Part shown: piece by piece, positions 52,779 through 63,689 of the stretch
Layout of the letters: each line of letters begins with the position of its first letter
Numbering within the stretch: position 1 is the first letter of the stretch
From: Mangrovibacter yixingensis
GTDB taxonomy: Bacteria > Pseudomonadota > Gammaproteobacteria > Enterobacterales > Enterobacteriaceae
Assembly (NCBI RefSeq): GCF_020523985.1
Contig: NZ_JAIVKM010000003.1
Span: 1-64,000, forward strand
DNA: 64,000 nucleotides
Direction: 5' to 3'
Notes under the pieces: generated by a model
What the model saw: the letters and a program-made list of their open reading frames with translations, nothing else
What the model was told of the DNA's origin: nothing
Databases searched by the model: none
Program-made: the position numbers and the translations under genes

Positions 52779-55319
52779 TTAATTACTACCAAACATCTCT
52801 TTTATCCAGCCAGCAACACCATCACTTTTCTCTTGCTGCTGAGGTTGTTGCTGTGGTTGCTGGGACGGTTGACCTTGCTGCCCATCAGTCTCGGAAGGTT
52901 GTTGAGACATAGGTTGAGACTGCTGGCACAACACCGATGGATCTGTGGTCCAAACGGGTAATGTGCGAACACCACCACCGTTACACTGGAACTGCCCCAT
53001 ATCATCCACGCTCATATCAACAATGTCTTCCGGTGGTACCAGGTCCAACGGCATTGGTGACTCGTTAGAGAGATAGCGCTGATACAGGGTCATTGCCCCA
53101 CTCGAACCATAAAAACGTGTTGGCTGGTTATTATCGCGCCCAAGCCAGGTAATGACGACTTCACGGCCATCAATCCCCGCAAACCAGCTATCTACCAGAT
53201 TGTTCGTGGTCCCGGTTTTCCCGGCCAAATGCAGTTTCGGGAACTTCACACTCAGTGCATGACCGGTACCACGGTTCACCACCTGTTGCATGGTGTAAAG
53301 CGTCAGGTAAGCAGCCTGAGCAGGCACTGCCCGTTCCGCCTGCGGGAAGCTCTGGTACAGCACGGTACCATCTTCGCCAATCACTGAACGCAAGACCGAT
53401 AATTTTGCCCGGTTTCCGCCACTGGCAATAGTCTGGAATGCCTGAGCCACTTCAATCGGGGTAAGGTTCAATGCACCCAGCAACATTGCAGGTACTGGCG
53501 TCAGTTGATCTTTAGAAACCCCCAGTTTTTGCCAGGTATCAACAATAGAGGACAAGCCCAACGTCATACCCAGGTTAACCGTAGGCACGTTCATGGAATG
53601 CGTCAGGGCATCGACCAGCATCACCTGCCCACTGAAACGCTTATCATCGTTTTGTGGTGACCAGGTTTGACCATTGGACAAGCGCAACGTAATGGGCGCA
53701 TCAGCAATCCAGGTATTCAGACGATACTGGTTAGGCTGGCTCAGTGCTGTCAGGTAGGTTGCCGGTTTTGCCAAAGAACCAATGGAGCGACGAGCCTGCA
53801 GCGCACGGTTATACCCGGCAAACTGAGGATTAGCCCCACCGACAATCGCCCGAACTTCCCCGGTAAAGCGGTCAACAACAACCATTGCCGTTTCCAGATC
53901 GCTCAATTTACGCTGTTTACGTAATTGCGGGATCCCTTCAGTCACTGCTTTTTCTGCCGCATCCTGGGAAACCGGGTCAAACGTTGTGAAGATTTTTACC
54001 CCGGAAAGATCTTTGATTTTATCGCCAAGTTTCTGCTGCAATTCCTGTTTAACCAGTTGCATAAACGCAGGCTGTGGTGAAATCACGCCGCCACGTGGCT
54101 GCACACCTAACGGGCGCGCACTTAGCGTGTCATAGAGATCCTGGTCAATCACCTTCTGTTCCTGCAACAAGCGCAATACGATATTACGCCGCTCCAGTGC
54201 CAGTTTTGGCCGGCTCCACGGGTTATACAATGACGCCCCTTTCACCATACCAACCAGCAACGCCTGTTGATCCAGGCTCAGCTCTTCTACCGGACGGCCA
54301 AAGTAATACAGGCTGGCAAGCGGGAAACCACGAATCTCATTATTGCCACTCTGCCCCAGGTAGACTTCATTCAGGTAGAGTTCAAGAATACGGTCTTTGC
54401 TGTAGCGGGCGTCCATAATTAGCGCCATATAGGCTTCATTGGCCTTACGCCACAAAGAACGCTCATTGGATAAAAAGAGGTTCTTGACCAACTGCTGGGT
54501 CAGAGTACTCCCACCCTGAACTGCGCGCCCTGCGGTGATATTTGCGATAAATGCACGGCCAATGGAGTACAAGCTTATTCCATCGTGCTCATAGAAATGC
54601 CGGTCTTCAGTGGCAATCAGCGTGTCTACCAGCAAGTCAGGGAAACCCGAACGTTTCACAAACAAGCGTTCTTCACCATTGGGCGAAGAAAGCATGGTTA
54701 TCAGACGTGGGTCGAGGCGTAACAGGCCAAAGCTGCGGCCATTGTCCATGTTCTGGATGGAATCAAGGTGGTCACCATCAAACACCAGGCGCGCTCGAAC
54801 CTGGCCTTCTTTGCCATCCGGGAAATCAAATGGACGGCGGATCATCTCAATACTGTTCGCCTGGACGGTAAACTCACCTGGACGCGTCATCCGCGTCACC
54901 TGGCGGTACTGCGTTGCTTCCAGCAAATTGATCATCTCTTTTTTGCTGGTAGGCATATCCGGTTCCAGGTTTACCATACGGCCATAAACGGCTGCCGGTA
55001 ATTGCCAAACCTGCCCGTCAATACGGCTGCGGATTTTCTGGTCGAGGTAAACCCCATATGCAGCGACAATCACTGCAAAAATAATGAACAGTTTTACCAG
55101 TAGCCACAGCAACCAGCGTTTTTTACCTGGTGGGCTCTTTTTCTTTCCTTTCCGTTTACTCGGCATGGGCTCCTCGTCTTCGTCCTCATACTCATCGTCG
55201 TAATCGTCGTACTCGTCATCGTAATCATCATCACGATGCCCGCGACGGCTTGCTTTCGGTTTTGAAGGACGGCCAGATTTGGGTTTACGTCCGATTGGTT
55301 CGCGGTCATTCCCCGCCAT
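52779..55319 (-). CDS. mrcB: Bifunctional penicillin-binding protein 1B
   Basis: PBP1b polymerises and cross-links peptidoglycan under LpoB control. The 846-aa protein has a charged cytoplasmic tail (acidic [10 protein letters not shown]-type run, then [14 protein letters not shown]), one transmembrane helix, the UB2H domain (about 110-200), the GT51 transglycosylase with catalytic Glu in [11 protein letters not shown], and the transpeptidase with [11 protein letters not shown] and KTGTTNN motifs. A glutamine-rich C-terminal tail ends WIKEMFGSN. An internal Met before SKRKGKKK could start the shorter form known in E. coli. GGAG precedes the ATG. Confidence 0.98.
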   Translation of the reverse strand: MAGNDREPIGRKPKSGRPSKPKASRRGHRDDDYDDEYDDYDDEYEDEDEEPMPSKRKGKKKSPPGKKRWLLWLLVKLFIIFAVIVAAYGVYLDQKIRSRIDGQVWQLPAAVYGRMVNLEPDMPTSKKEMINLLEATQYRQVTRMTRPGEFTVQANSIEMIRRPFDFPDGKEGQVRARLVFDGDHLDSIQNMDNGRSFGLLRLDPRLITMLSSPNGEERLFVKRSGFPDLLVDTLIATEDRHFYEHDGISLYSIGRAFIANITAGRAVQGGSTLTQQLVKNLFLSNERSLWRKANEAYMALIMDARYSKDRILELYLNEVYLGQSGNNEIRGFPLASLYYFGRPVEELSLDQQALLVGMVKGASLYNPWSRPKLALERRNIVLRLLQEQKVIDQDLYDTLSARPLGVQPRGGVISPQPAFMQLVKQELQQKLGDKIKDLSGVKIFTTFDPVSQDAAEKAVTEGIPQLRKQRKLSDLETAMVVVDRFTGEVRAIVGGANPQFAGYNRALQARRSIGSLAKPATYLTALSQPNQYRLNTWIADAPITLRLSNGQTWSPQNDDKRFSGQVMLVDALTHSMNVPTVNLGMTLGLSSIVDTWQKLGVSKDQLTPVPAMLLGALNLTPIEVAQAFQTIASGGNRAKLSVLRSVIGEDGTVLYQSFPQAERAVPAQAAYLTLYTMQQVVNRGTGHALSVKFPKLHLAGKTGTTNNLVDSWFAGIDGREVVITWLGRDNNQPTRFYGSSGAMTLYQRYLSNESPMPLDLVPPEDIVDMSVDDMGQFQCNGGGVRTLPVWTTDPSVLCQQSQPMSQQPSETDGQQGQPSQQPQQQPQQQEKSDGVAGWIKEMFGSN

Positions 55320-55419
55320 GCTTTTTCTCCAAAAAACGCCAGGCGCAGGCGTTTGATTCTCATTGCTTGCGCCAATTCTGAAACAAGAAATCTCTCAAAA
55401 AAACAGATTACCGCCTGAT

Positions 55420-57867
55420 TCAGACTGGCGGCTGGTACTTTTTCGTCCTGCGGGTCGGTGCGGTTGTCGCGGGTGAGTCCGGCCAGACATGTTTGGGATA
55501 ACGCCCTTTCATCTCTTTTTGAACCTCCCGATACGCCCCTTGCCAAAACCCGCTCAGATCACTGGTTACCTGCAGCGGGCGCATTGCCGGTGAAAGCAGT
55601 TCCAGTGTAAGCGGAACACGGTTCTGTGCAATACACGGAGTCACGGCCTCGCCGTACATTTCCTGCATTCTTACCGAGAGTACAGGGGGTTTATCACTAA
55701 AATAACGAATGGCAACCCGACTCCCGGTGGGCACAGTGTAATGAGTTGGTAGCTCACTATCCAGACGTTGGCGTAATGACCAGTCCAGTAAATTGCAAAG
55801 AGCTTTAACTAAATCCACATTCAGCAAAGCCTGACGAGAACTAACCTGTTGAATTTCAGGTGCCAGCCAGGTGTCGATATTTGCCAATAATGCGCCATCA
55901 TCCACACAAGGCCAGTTGTACTCAGGTAACCAGTTCGCCGCACAGGCAATGCGCACCCGCATTTGTTGTGATGCTTCCGTCCAGTTCAGGACAGACAAGC
56001 CTTTATCACGTATGCCGTTCAAAATGGCCTGAGCCATATCCGCTTGAGAAGGTTTCGCTAGTGGTTGGCTCTTCACCACCAACTCACCAATTTGCCAACG
56101 GCGAATAGCGCGCAATGTTCCCTGTTCTTCATGCCATTCCACACTGTCGCGCACAGCAACCAAGTGCCCCATTTCGGCCTGTAAAACGTCAATATCCAGC
56201 GGTAACGCAAGCAAAATACGGGCATCGGGTGACTGGTTGCCTTGCAATAAACTCACGGCAACCAACCAGTCATAGCGGTGAAGTGCATTATCCTGATTAA
56301 GCATGGCCCCCATACCATTCGCCAGTTGATAGCGCCCACTCTGCCCCCGGCGCCGGGCGATACGGTCAGCATAAGCCAGTGTTAATAACCGGATTGCGCA
56401 CTGGCTATTCACTTCCCCGGTTTTTTCTTTTACTTGGGTGCGTTGTAACAGTTGCCTGGCACGTTGTTGCCACTGTGGCATATTGCGAAACAGTAGGGAG
56501 TTCAAATCTCCGTCACTGCCTCTTGGGGGCTCTTCTATGATGGCGGCCAGTTTTGCTGCCGTGGCCCGCTCATCGGCATTACGGGCATTAGCCAGCATCA
56601 CACCTGCACGGGGCTCAATACCATATGCAGCAACCCGGCGACCCAACTCCGTGAGCCGCCATTGAGCATCCATAACGCCCAACTGTTGTAACAAGGACTG
56701 CGCCGCTTTTACTGCTGCCTGAGGAGGTGTATCCAGCCATGTCAGTGCTGTGACATCCTGGCAACCCCATTGCGCAAGCTCCAATAGCAGACTGCTCATA
56801 TCGCTATGTAAAATATCAGGATCGCTTTGCAGTGGCGCACGCTCTGCCTGCTCTTTACCTACCAAATGGACACAGATTCCAGGTTCAAGCCGCCCGGCAC
56901 GACCAGCGCGTTGTGTCATAGATGCCTGGCTAATCCGCTGTGTCGCCAGGCGTGTTAATCCGCTACGGATATCAAACTGTGCAGCACGTTCCAGAGTGCT
57001 ATCCACAACCAGCCGTATACCTTCAATGGTCAGGCTGGTTTCAGCAATATTGGTTGCCAACACCACTTTTCTTAAGCCATCCCCGGCGGGCAGAATCGCT
57101 TTGCGTTGTTCAACAAGTGGCAATGCGCCATACAGCGGGCAGAGCACCACGTCATCACTAATAAGGGATGACAACGCCTCCTGCACACGCTGAATTTCGC
57201 CCACTCCGGGCAAGAACAATAACAGCGACCCCATCTCTTCGCGTAATAACTGGCTTACAGAACGCGCTACCGCCACATCAAACGGGATATGGCTTGCCAG
57301 CGCCTGGTAACGGCGTTCGACAGGAAACGCACGCCCACGTGAAACCACCACCGGAGCATCAGGTAAACAGGCGCTCAGACGTTCGTTATCAAGGGTTGCC
57401 GACATAATTAGTAACCGCAGATCGTCACGTAACCCCATTTGTACATCCAGCAATAAAGCCAGAGCCATATCGGCCTGTAAACTGCGCTCGTGGAATTCAT
57501 CCAGGATCACCAGCGCCACTCCATTCAGCTCAGGATCCTGTTGAATCATGCGCGTAAGGATCCCTTCGGTTACGACTTCAAGCACTGTACGTGGGCCAAC
57601 ACAGGTTTGTGCTCGCATACGGTAACCAACGGTTTCCCCAGGCTCCTCCCCCAGCAACTCAGCAAGGCGCTGCGCAACATTACGCGCAGCCAAGCGGCGG
57701 GGCTCCAGCAAGATAATCCGCCCTTTATCACGAAAGTGCGCCAGTAATTGCAGCGGTAACCATGTCGATTTACCCGCACCAGTGGGCGCATTCAGCAAAA
57801 CCTGTGGTGCCGTGCTTAACGCACAAACCAGCTCTTCCACAACTTCCGCAACAGGTAATAACGACAC
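55420..57867 (-). CDS. hrpB: ATP-dependent RNA helicase-like protein HrpB
   Basis: HrpB is a DEAH/RHA-family helicase whose cellular role is poorly known. The 815-aa protein has Walker A APTGAGKST, a motif II reading DEFH (LDEFHERS), motif III MSATL, motif VI QRAGRAGR, then winged-helix, HA2 and the HrpB-specific C-terminal domain ending GRYPKHVWPDSPATTAPTRRTKK. I start at a GTG (57865-57867), six bases after GGAG, to match the E. coli N terminus; the frame is open to 58032. It is divergent from thpR. Confidence 0.96.
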   Translation of the reverse strand: MSLLPVAEVVEELVCALSTAPQVLLNAPTGAGKSTWLPLQLLAHFRDKGRIILLEPRRLAARNVAQRLAELLGEEPGETVGYRMRAQTCVGPRTVLEVVTEGILTRMIQQDPELNGVALVILDEFHERSLQADMALALLLDVQMGLRDDLRLLIMSATLDNERLSACLPDAPVVVSRGRAFPVERRYQALASHIPFDVAVARSVSQLLREEMGSLLLFLPGVGEIQRVQEALSSLISDDVVLCPLYGALPLVEQRKAILPAGDGLRKVVLATNIAETSLTIEGIRLVVDSTLERAAQFDIRSGLTRLATQRISQASMTQRAGRAGRLEPGICVHLVGKEQAERAPLQSDPDILHSDMSSLLLELAQWGCQDVTALTWLDTPPQAAVKAAQSLLQQLGVMDAQWRLTELGRRVAAYGIEPRAGVMLANARNADERATAAKLAAIIEEPPRGSDGDLNSLLFRNMPQWQQRARQLLQRTQVKEKTGEVNSQCAIRLLTLAYADRIARRRGQSGRYQLANGMGAMLNQDNALHRYDWLVAVSLLQGNQSPDARILLALPLDIDVLQAEMGHLVAVRDSVEWHEEQGTLRAIRRWQIGELVVKSQPLAKPSQADMAQAILNGIRDKGLSVLNWTEASQQMRVRIACAANWLPEYNWPCVDDGALLANIDTWLAPEIQQVSSRQALLNVDLVKALCNLLDWSLRQRLDSELPTHYTVPTGSRVAIRYFSDKPPVLSVRMQEMYGEAVTPCIAQNRVPLTLELLSPAMRPLQVTSDLSGFWQGAYREVQKEMKGRYPKHVWPDSPATTAPTRRTKKYQPPV

Positions 57868-57964
57868 AGAGCACTCCAGTGGGTTAACATAAAAAGAGCA
57901 GCATTGTAGGCTGTAAGCTGTGATTATGCACGGCCCGAAACCTTTACCACACCAACAGACGACT

Positions 57965-58504
57965 ATGCCTGAAACCAAACGGCTCTTTTTTGCTATAGCC
58001 TTGCCAACCGCTCTGCAACAGGAAATTATCAACTGGCGCGCAACGCACTTTCCTGAAACAACCGGGCGGCCAGTCGCGGCGGCAAACCTTCATCTGACGC
58101 TGGCATTTCTTGGTGATGTTACTCCGGAGAAACAACAAGTATTGATGCAACTGGCCCGCAGAATTCGCCAACGTACTTTTTCTCTGACTCTGGACGATGC
58201 TGGGTTATGGGTACGATCACAGGTGATTTGGCTGGGAACTCGTAGCCCGGCAAGAGGGTTACTTTCTCTGGCCGACATGCTACGAGCACAAGCCGCTCGA
58301 AATGGGTGCCACCAAAGCCCGCAACCTTTCCATCCTCATATTACGTTATGGAGAAATGCAGCACGCGATGCCCGGCTTCCGGCACCAGGTTTTAGCTGGT
58401 CTTTCACCGTCAGCAATTTTGCCCTCTACGAGTCGCAATTCACCCGGGGCCGAACACGCTATACCCCACTGGCTGAATTTCCTCTTGAGAAACCGGAGAG
58501 TTAA
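57965..58504 (+). CDS. thpR: RNA 2',3'-cyclic phosphodiesterase (2H family)
   Basis: ThpR (LigT) hydrolyses 2',3'-cyclic phosphate ends to 2'-phosphate and can reversibly form 2'-5' RNA links in vitro. The 179-aa protein has the two catalytic HxT/S motifs, HLTLAFLG and HPHITLWR. The ATG at 57965 ([14 protein letters not shown]) aligns with E. coli; no strong ribosome site is seen and the frame extends to 57920. Its stop overlaps the sfsA ATG (TAATG), so the two are coupled. Confidence 0.96.
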   Translation: MPETKRLFFAIALPTALQQEIINWRATHFPETTGRPVAAANLHLTLAFLGDVTPEKQQVLMQLARRIRQRTFSLTLDDAGLWVRSQVIWLGTRSPARGLLSLADMLRAQAARNGCHQSPQPFHPHITLWRNAARDARLPAPGFSWSFTVSNFALYESQFTRGRTRYTPLAEFPLEKPES

Positions 58505-59208
58505 TGGATTTTTCCCCTGTATTACATTCCGCCACCCTGGTGCGCCGCTATAAACGTTTTCTGGCTGATGTTATTACTGAGCAAGGAGAAGCCCTGACAC
58601 TGCATTGCCCCAATACCGGTGCAATGACCGGGTGTGGCAGCCCGGGCGACAAAGTCTGGTATTCCACCTCAAATAACCCGAAAAGGAAGTATGCCTGTAC
58701 CTGGGAACTGACAGAAACTCACCGTGGGGATGTCATCTGTGTTAACACACAGCGTGCCAATCAACTCACAGAAGAAGCCTTGCGGGCCGAGCGTATTCCG
58801 GCCTTAGCTGGCTATGAAAATGTTAAACGTGAAGTAAAATATGGGCACGAAAACAGCCGGTGCGATTTTATGTTACAGGCATGTAAACAGGTTAACTGCT
58901 ATATTGAAGTTAAGTCTGTCACGCTCTCGGACGAGGGTCAGGGCTATTTTCCTGATGCAGTGACGACCCGTGGTCAAAAGCATTTGCGTGAACTGATAGC
59001 AATTGCGGAACAGGGGGAACGCGCGGTATTACTGTTTGCGGCGTTACACACAGCCATTACCTGTGTTTCGCCCGCCATCCACATTGATGCAGCCTATGCG
59101 CAGTTGCTCAAAAAAGCACTGCACAGCGGCGTAGAGGTTTATGCCTGGGGGGCCTCAATCAGCCCTGAAAAAATGGTACTGAACCGCCCGCTCAATGTTG
59201 TGGTCTAA
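58504..59208 (+). CDS. sfsA: DNA/RNA nuclease-related protein SfsA
   Basis: SfsA was named for stimulating sugar fermentation (mal genes) when overexpressed and binds DNA non-specifically; its exact role is uncertain. The 234-aa protein has an N-terminal OB-like part ([14 protein letters not shown]), the conserved [10 protein letters not shown], and a PD-(D/E)XK-like core with SRCDFMLQ and [10 protein letters not shown], where Asp and ExK would bind metal. It overlaps thpR by one base. dksA follows after 178 bp. Confidence 0.95.
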   Translation: MDFSPVLHSATLVRRYKRFLADVITEQGEALTLHCPNTGAMTGCGSPGDKVWYSTSNNPKRKYACTWELTETHRGDVICVNTQRANQLTEEALRAERIPALAGYENVKREVKYGHENSRCDFMLQACKQVNCYIEVKSVTLSDEGQGYFPDAVTTRGQKHLRELIAIAEQGERAVLLFAALHTAITCVSPAIHIDAAYAQLLKKALHSGVEVYAWGASISPEKMVLNRPLNVVV

Positions 59209-59386
59209 CAGATTGTTTCGTGTCAGTATGTTGTTGGATAAATGCTGCGCGCGTGAATACGCTTTTCCTCACAGGGTTGTCAAGAGGTGTGTTTATATAA
59301 TTGCTATCCGGAAAAGCTTCTGTTATTTATAGCGACCTGATTTTCCCCCGACAGGGGATCGATAGTGCGTGTTAAGGAGAAGCAAC

Positions 59387-59842
59387 ATGCAAGAAGGGCA
59401 AAACCGTAAAACATCGTCCCTGAGTATTCTCGCCATCGCTGGGGTGGAACCATATCAAGAAAAACCGGGCGAAGAGTATATGAACGACGCCCAATTAGCG
59501 CACTTCAGGCGCATTCTTGAAGCATGGCGTAATCAGCTCAGGGATGAAGTAGACCGTACCGTAACACACATGCGGGATGAGGCAGCAAACTTTCCTGATC
59601 CGGTTGATCGTGCGGCCCAGGAAGAAGAATTCAGCCTCGAACTGCGTAACCGTGACCGTGAACGTAAGCTGATCAAAAAAATCGAAAAAACGCTTAAGAA
59701 AGTGGAAGACGAAGATTTCGGCTACTGTGAATCTTGCGGTGTTGAAATTGGCATCCGTCGTCTGGAAGCTCGTCCAACCGCTGACTTATGCATTGACTGC
59801 AAAACACTGGCAGAAATCCGCGAAAAACAGATGGCTGGTTAA
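59387..59842 (+). CDS. dksA: RNA polymerase-binding transcription factor DksA
   Basis: DksA enters the RNA polymerase secondary channel and with ppGpp tunes rRNA and biosynthetic promoters, including rrn P1 such as the one at the left end of this window. The 151-aa protein has a coiled coil with the tip motif DPVDRA (Asp71, Asp74, Ala76) and a four-cysteine zinc finger (CESCGVEIG...CIDC). AAGGAGA precedes the ATG at 59387; the six-codon extension is rejected. Confidence 0.98.
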   Translation: MQEGQNRKTSSLSILAIAGVEPYQEKPGEEYMNDAQLAHFRRILEAWRNQLRDEVDRTVTHMRDEAANFPDPVDRAAQEEEFSLELRNRDRERKLIKKIEKTLKKVEDEDFGYCESCGVEIGIRRLEARPTADLCIDCKTLAEIREKQMAG

Positions 59843-59866
59843 CCCGCCCGCGGTAAATCTCCTTTT

Positions 59867-59890
59867 CTTCGGCGGGTCTTCCCGCCGAAG
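59867..59890 (+). terminator. Hairpin between dksA and gluQ
   Basis: CTTCGGCGGG and CCCGCCGAAG form a perfect 10-bp stem with a TCTT loop, about 25 bases after dksA and 20 before gluQ. The following sequence CAACTTTCC is not a proper U-tract. In Shigella a terminator here is known to limit gluQ expression from the dksA promoter; this hairpin sits in the same place. Confidence 0.7.
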
Positions 59891-59909
59891 CAACTTTCCA
59901 CGCTGAATC

Positions 59910-60806
59910 ATGTCTGCAAACAGTTATATTGGGCGTTTCGCTCCCTCACCTTCTGGCGAGTTACATTTCGGCTCCCTGATAGCTGCTCTGGGCAGTTACT
60001 TACAGGCTCGTTCCTGCCAGGGGGTCTGGCTTGTGCGTATCGAAGATATCGACCCACCACGCGAAGTCGCAGGAGCCGCCGACACTATTTTGCGCCAACT
60101 CGAACATTATGAGCTCCACTGGGATGGCGAAATATTATGGCAGTCACAACGCCACCAGGCATATCGCGATGCTTTACAATGGCTGGCAAGCCAGAACATG
60201 AGCTACTTTTGCACTTGCACTCGCAGCCAGATTCAAGCCGGGGGCGGTTTTTACCCAGGCTGGTGCCGGGATAAAAACCATAGTGGTGAGCATGCTGCTA
60301 TTCGCTTACGGCAAACCCACCCGGTTACCCATTTCCACGACAAATTGCGTGGCGTTCTCTATGCCAGTGATGGAATGGCTCGAGAAGATTTTATCATTCA
60401 CCGCCGTGATGGGCTGTTCGCCTACAATTTGGCTGTCGTGGTTGATGACCATTTTCAGGGTGTCACGGAAATCGTGCGTGGTGCCGACCTGATAGAGCCG
60501 ACAGTGCGCCAAATCGCGTTATACCGTTATTTTGGTTGGGATGAGCCAGGCTATATTCATTTGCCCCTTGCCTGTAATTCCCATGGGGATAAATTATCCA
60601 AGCAAAACCATGCTCCCGCCTTGCCACAAGGCGACCCGAGACCAGTTCTTGTGAGGGCTTTAGCATTTCTTAACCAACCCATTCCACCAGGCTGGCAAGA
60701 CCTGAATACCGGGGAGTTGTTGGCTTTTGCAGTAAAAAACTGGCAATTAAGTCGTGTTCCAGCAACGGTCAGCACGAATCCGGCATTCTCAAATGATGAA
60801 CACTGA
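59910..60806 (+). CDS. gluQ: Glutamyl-Q tRNA(Asp) synthetase
   Basis: GluQ-RS activates glutamate without tRNA and attaches it to queuosine at position 34 of tRNAAsp. The 298-aa protein is a truncated class I GluRS lacking the anticodon domain. It shows the HIGH-like [11 protein letters not shown], a zinc site (CTCT...Y..GWC) and the KMSKS-like [12 protein letters not shown]. It lies 67 bp after dksA with a hairpin between, and is probably expressed from the dksA transcript. Confidence 0.96.
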   Translation: MSANSYIGRFAPSPSGELHFGSLIAALGSYLQARSCQGVWLVRIEDIDPPREVAGAADTILRQLEHYELHWDGEILWQSQRHQAYRDALQWLASQNMSYFCTCTRSQIQAGGGFYPGWCRDKNHSGEHAAIRLRQTHPVTHFHDKLRGVLYASDGMAREDFIIHRRDGLFAYNLAVVVDDHFQGVTEIVRGADLIEPTVRQIALYRYFGWDEPGYIHLPLACNSHGDKLSKQNHAPALPQGDPRPVLVRALAFLNQPIPPGWQDLNTGELLAFAVKNWQLSRVPATVSTNPAFSNDEH

Positions 60807-60856
60807 GCTATGATTAGCCGCTGTTTTATCCCGACCACGATACACAGAGGTGCAAC

Positions 60857-62254
60857 ATTTTTACCCGAGTCGCTAATTTTTGCCGTAAGGTGCTAAACCG
60901 CGAGGAGTCAGAAACTCCTGAGGTGCTTATGCAGCCGAAGATAACTATTATCCCGCGAGAACAGCATACGATCTCCCGCAAAGATATCAGTGAAAATGCC
61001 CTCAAGGTACTTTACCGGCTGAATAAAGCAGGCTATGAAGCGCTGCTGGTAGGCGGTGGTGTCCGAGATTTACTACTCGGCGCTCGCCCAAAAGATTTTG
61101 ATGTCACAACAAGCGCCACGCCGGAACAGGTACGTAAGTTGTTCCGTAATTGTCGCCTGGTCGGGCGTCGGTTTCGTCTGGCTCATGTTATGTTCGGCCC
61201 GGAAATTATCGAGGTTGCTACTTTCCGTGGTCATCACGAATTACATGACAGTGACAGAACCACTTCCCAGCTGGGTCAGAACGGGATGCTGCTGCGGGAT
61301 AACATCTTCGGGTCAATTGAAGAAGACGCTCAACGGCGCGACTTTACGATTAACAGCCTCTATTACAATGCGGCTGACTTTACTATTCGGGATTATGTCG
61401 GCGGCCTGCAAGATTTACAGGAAGGCATTATTCGCCTGATTGGCGATCCGGAAACACGTTACCGTGAAGACCCGGTGCGCATGCTGCGTGCAGTTCGTTT
61501 TGCCGCCAAGCTGAATATGACAATCAGCCCGGAAACAGCCGAGCCAATTCCGCGTCTCGCCTCTCTGATTAATGATGTTCCTCCTGCACGCCTGTTTGAA
61601 GAATCGCTGAAAATGTTACAAGCGGGTTATGGGTACCGGACTTATCAGTTACTCTGTCAATACCAACTTTTTCAGCCCCTGTTCCCAGCTATTGCGCGCT
61701 ATTTCACCGAACAAGGTGATAGCCCAATGGAGCGGATTATCACCCGTGTACTCAAAAATACCGATTCTCGTTTGCAAAATGATCTGCGCGTGAACCCGGC
61801 ATTTTTATTTGCAGCGGTTTATTGGTACCCCCAACAGGAAATGGCGCAAAAAATCGCTCACGAAGGTGGTTTGACTTGGTTTGATGCTTTCTCACTGGCA
61901 ATGAACGATGTGCTGGATGAAGCCTGCCGTTCACTGGCTATTCCTAAAAGAATAACCACTATTATTCGCGATATCTGGCAATTACAATTACGTCTGTCAC
62001 GTCGCCAGGGTAAACGAGCATGGAAATTGATGGAACACCCGAAATTCCGTGCCGCATATGATTTGCTGGAAATGCGTGCTGAAGCAGAACGTAACCCTGA
62101 ATTGCAGCGCCTTACGCAATGGTGGGGTGAGTTCCAGGCAGCAACACCTCCGGCACAAAAAGATATGCTGAACCAGTTAGGTGATGACAGCCCGGCTCGC
62201 CGCCGCCGTCACCGTCCCCGCCGTCGGGCACCGAAACGTGAAGGCAATTCATGA
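60857..62254 (+). CDS. pcnB: Poly(A) polymerase I
   Basis: PAP I adds 3' poly(A) tails that mark RNA for decay and controls ColE1 plasmid copy number through RNA I. I start it at an ATT (60857-60859) six bases after CAGAGG; from there the protein reads [18 protein letters not shown] and is 465 aa, the E. coli length. E. coli pcnB is a known AUU-start gene. The nucleotidyltransferase motif is [21 protein letters not shown], followed by [12 protein letters not shown] and a very basic C terminus ([17 protein letters not shown]). The first conventional start in frame is a GTG at 60890. It overlaps folK. Confidence 0.96.
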   Translation: MFTRVANFCRKVLNREESETPEVLMQPKITIIPREQHTISRKDISENALKVLYRLNKAGYEALLVGGGVRDLLLGARPKDFDVTTSATPEQVRKLFRNCRLVGRRFRLAHVMFGPEIIEVATFRGHHELHDSDRTTSQLGQNGMLLRDNIFGSIEEDAQRRDFTINSLYYNAADFTIRDYVGGLQDLQEGIIRLIGDPETRYREDPVRMLRAVRFAAKLNMTISPETAEPIPRLASLINDVPPARLFEESLKMLQAGYGYRTYQLLCQYQLFQPLFPAIARYFTEQGDSPMERIITRVLKNTDSRLQNDLRVNPAFLFAAVYWYPQQEMAQKIAHEGGLTWFDAFSLAMNDVLDEACRSLAIPKRITTIIRDIWQLQLRLSRRQGKRAWKLMEHPKFRAAYDLLEMRAEAERNPELQRLTQWWGEFQAATPPAQKDMLNQLGDDSPARRRRHRPRRRAPKREGNS

Positions 62255-62730
62255 CCCGCGTTTATATTGCCATTGGCAGCAACCTGGCCTCACCACTGAA
62301 TCAGGTCGAATCTGCCATTGGTGCATTAAAACAACTACCTGAAAGCAAGGTAGTTGCTGTCTCACCTTTTTTTCGTACCCCGCCCCTTGGCCCGCAGGAT
62401 CAACCTGATTATCTAAATGCCGCAGTAGCGCTGGATACAACTCTCTCGCCTCTTGAGTTGCTGAATAACACTCAGGAAATTGAACGCCAACAAGGCCGGG
62501 TACGTAAAGCAGAACGCTGGGGGCCACGCACCCTGGATCTGGATATCATGCTGTATGGCAATGACACCATTGAGAATGATCGCCTGACCATACCGCATTA
62601 TGATATGAAGCACCGTATGTTCATGCTCTGGCCTTTATTCCAGCTTGCACCTGATTTAACCTTCCCTGATGGGCAAAGCCTGCGTGACTGCTTGTCTAGC
62701 CTGAAAGACGCACCCCCACAGCGCTGGTAA
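62251..62730 (+). CDS. folK: 6-hydroxymethyl-7,8-dihydropterin pyrophosphokinase
   Basis: HPPK transfers pyrophosphate from ATP to 6-hydroxymethyldihydropterin, the step before dihydropteroate synthase in folate synthesis. The 159-aa protein has [37 protein letters not shown], and the signature [14 protein letters not shown] with the two metal-binding aspartates. Its ATG overlaps the pcnB stop (ATGA), so translation is coupled. Confidence 0.98.
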   Translation: MTRVYIAIGSNLASPLNQVESAIGALKQLPESKVVAVSPFFRTPPLGPQDQPDYLNAAVALDTTLSPLELLNNTQEIERQQGRVRKAERWGPRTLDLDIMLYGNDTIENDRLTIPHYDMKHRMFMLWPLFQLAPDLTFPDGQSLRDCLSSLKDAPPQRW

Positions 62731-62882
62731 GCGTTTTTTTCGAGCTGGATCATTTCAGTTACTTAAGCGCTGTTTTTCCAGACAGCCGTCAACTGGATTC
62801 TGCGCAAAATAACTAACACCTGCCACGACATTCTTCTAGAATGCCCTGTCCTATTTTTTTCCTATGACGCGACGGGGTAACC

Positions 62883-63677
62883 ATGAAACCAACCACCATG
62901 ACTCACCTGCGCCAGCTAAAAGACCAAAAAAAGAAATTTGCGACTATCACTGCTTACGATTTTAGCTTTGCAAAACTCTTTTTTGACGAAGGGATTCGGG
63001 TAATGCTGGTCGGCGACTCTCTGGGGATGACCGTTCAGGGGCACGATTCCACTTTGCCTGTAACAGTTGCAGACATTAGCTATCACACAACGGCTGTACG
63101 CCGTGGTGCACCAGAATGCCTGCTACTGGCTGATTTACCTTTTATGGCGTATGCCACGCCGGAACAAGCCTTCGAGAATGCGGCAACCGTTATGCGTGCC
63201 GGAGCCAATATGGTAAAAATCGAAGGGGGAAGCTGGCTTGTTGACACCGTTCGTATGCTCACCGAGCGTGCTGTACCTGTTTGTGGCCATCTGGGGCTGA
63301 CACCACAGTCAGTCAATATCTTCGGTGGTTATAAAGTTCAGGGCCGCGATGCCGCTGCCGCAACAACCTTACTTGAGGATGCCAGGGCCCTTGAGGCCGC
63401 AGGTGCACAAATGCTGGTACTGGAATGTGTGCCAGTTGCTTTGGCAGAGCGCATCACACAAGCATTATCTATTCCGGTTATCGGCATTGGTGCGGGGAAT
63501 GTCACTGATGGGCAAATTCTTGTTATGCACGATGCATTTGGAATAACGGGTGGCCATATACCTAAATTTGCCAAAGATTTTCTTAGTGAAGCAGGTAACA
63601 TCCGTGCAGCCGTTCGGGCTTATGTCCACGAAGTAGAAACCGGCATTTATCCGGGTGAAGAACATAGTTTTCAGTAA
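62883..63677 (+). CDS. panB: 3-methyl-2-oxobutanoate hydroxymethyltransferase
   Basis: PanB makes ketopantoate from alpha-ketoisovalerate and methylenetetrahydrofolate, the first step of pantothenate synthesis. It is a decameric TIM barrel. The 264-aa sequence has the metal site Asp in [14 protein letters not shown], the VKIEGG segment with Lys and Glu, and [18 protein letters not shown]. The 152-bp gap from folK presumably holds its promoter. panC follows after 12 bases. Confidence 0.98.
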   Translation: MKPTTMTHLRQLKDQKKKFATITAYDFSFAKLFFDEGIRVMLVGDSLGMTVQGHDSTLPVTVADISYHTTAVRRGAPECLLLADLPFMAYATPEQAFENAATVMRAGANMVKIEGGSWLVDTVRMLTERAVPVCGHLGLTPQSVNIFGGYKVQGRDAAAATTLLEDARALEAAGAQMLVLECVPVALAERITQALSIPVIGIGAGNVTDGQILVMHDAFGITGGHIPKFAKDFLSEAGNIRAAVRAYVHEVETGIYPGEEHSFQ

Positions 63678-63689
63678 CGGGAGTACATT

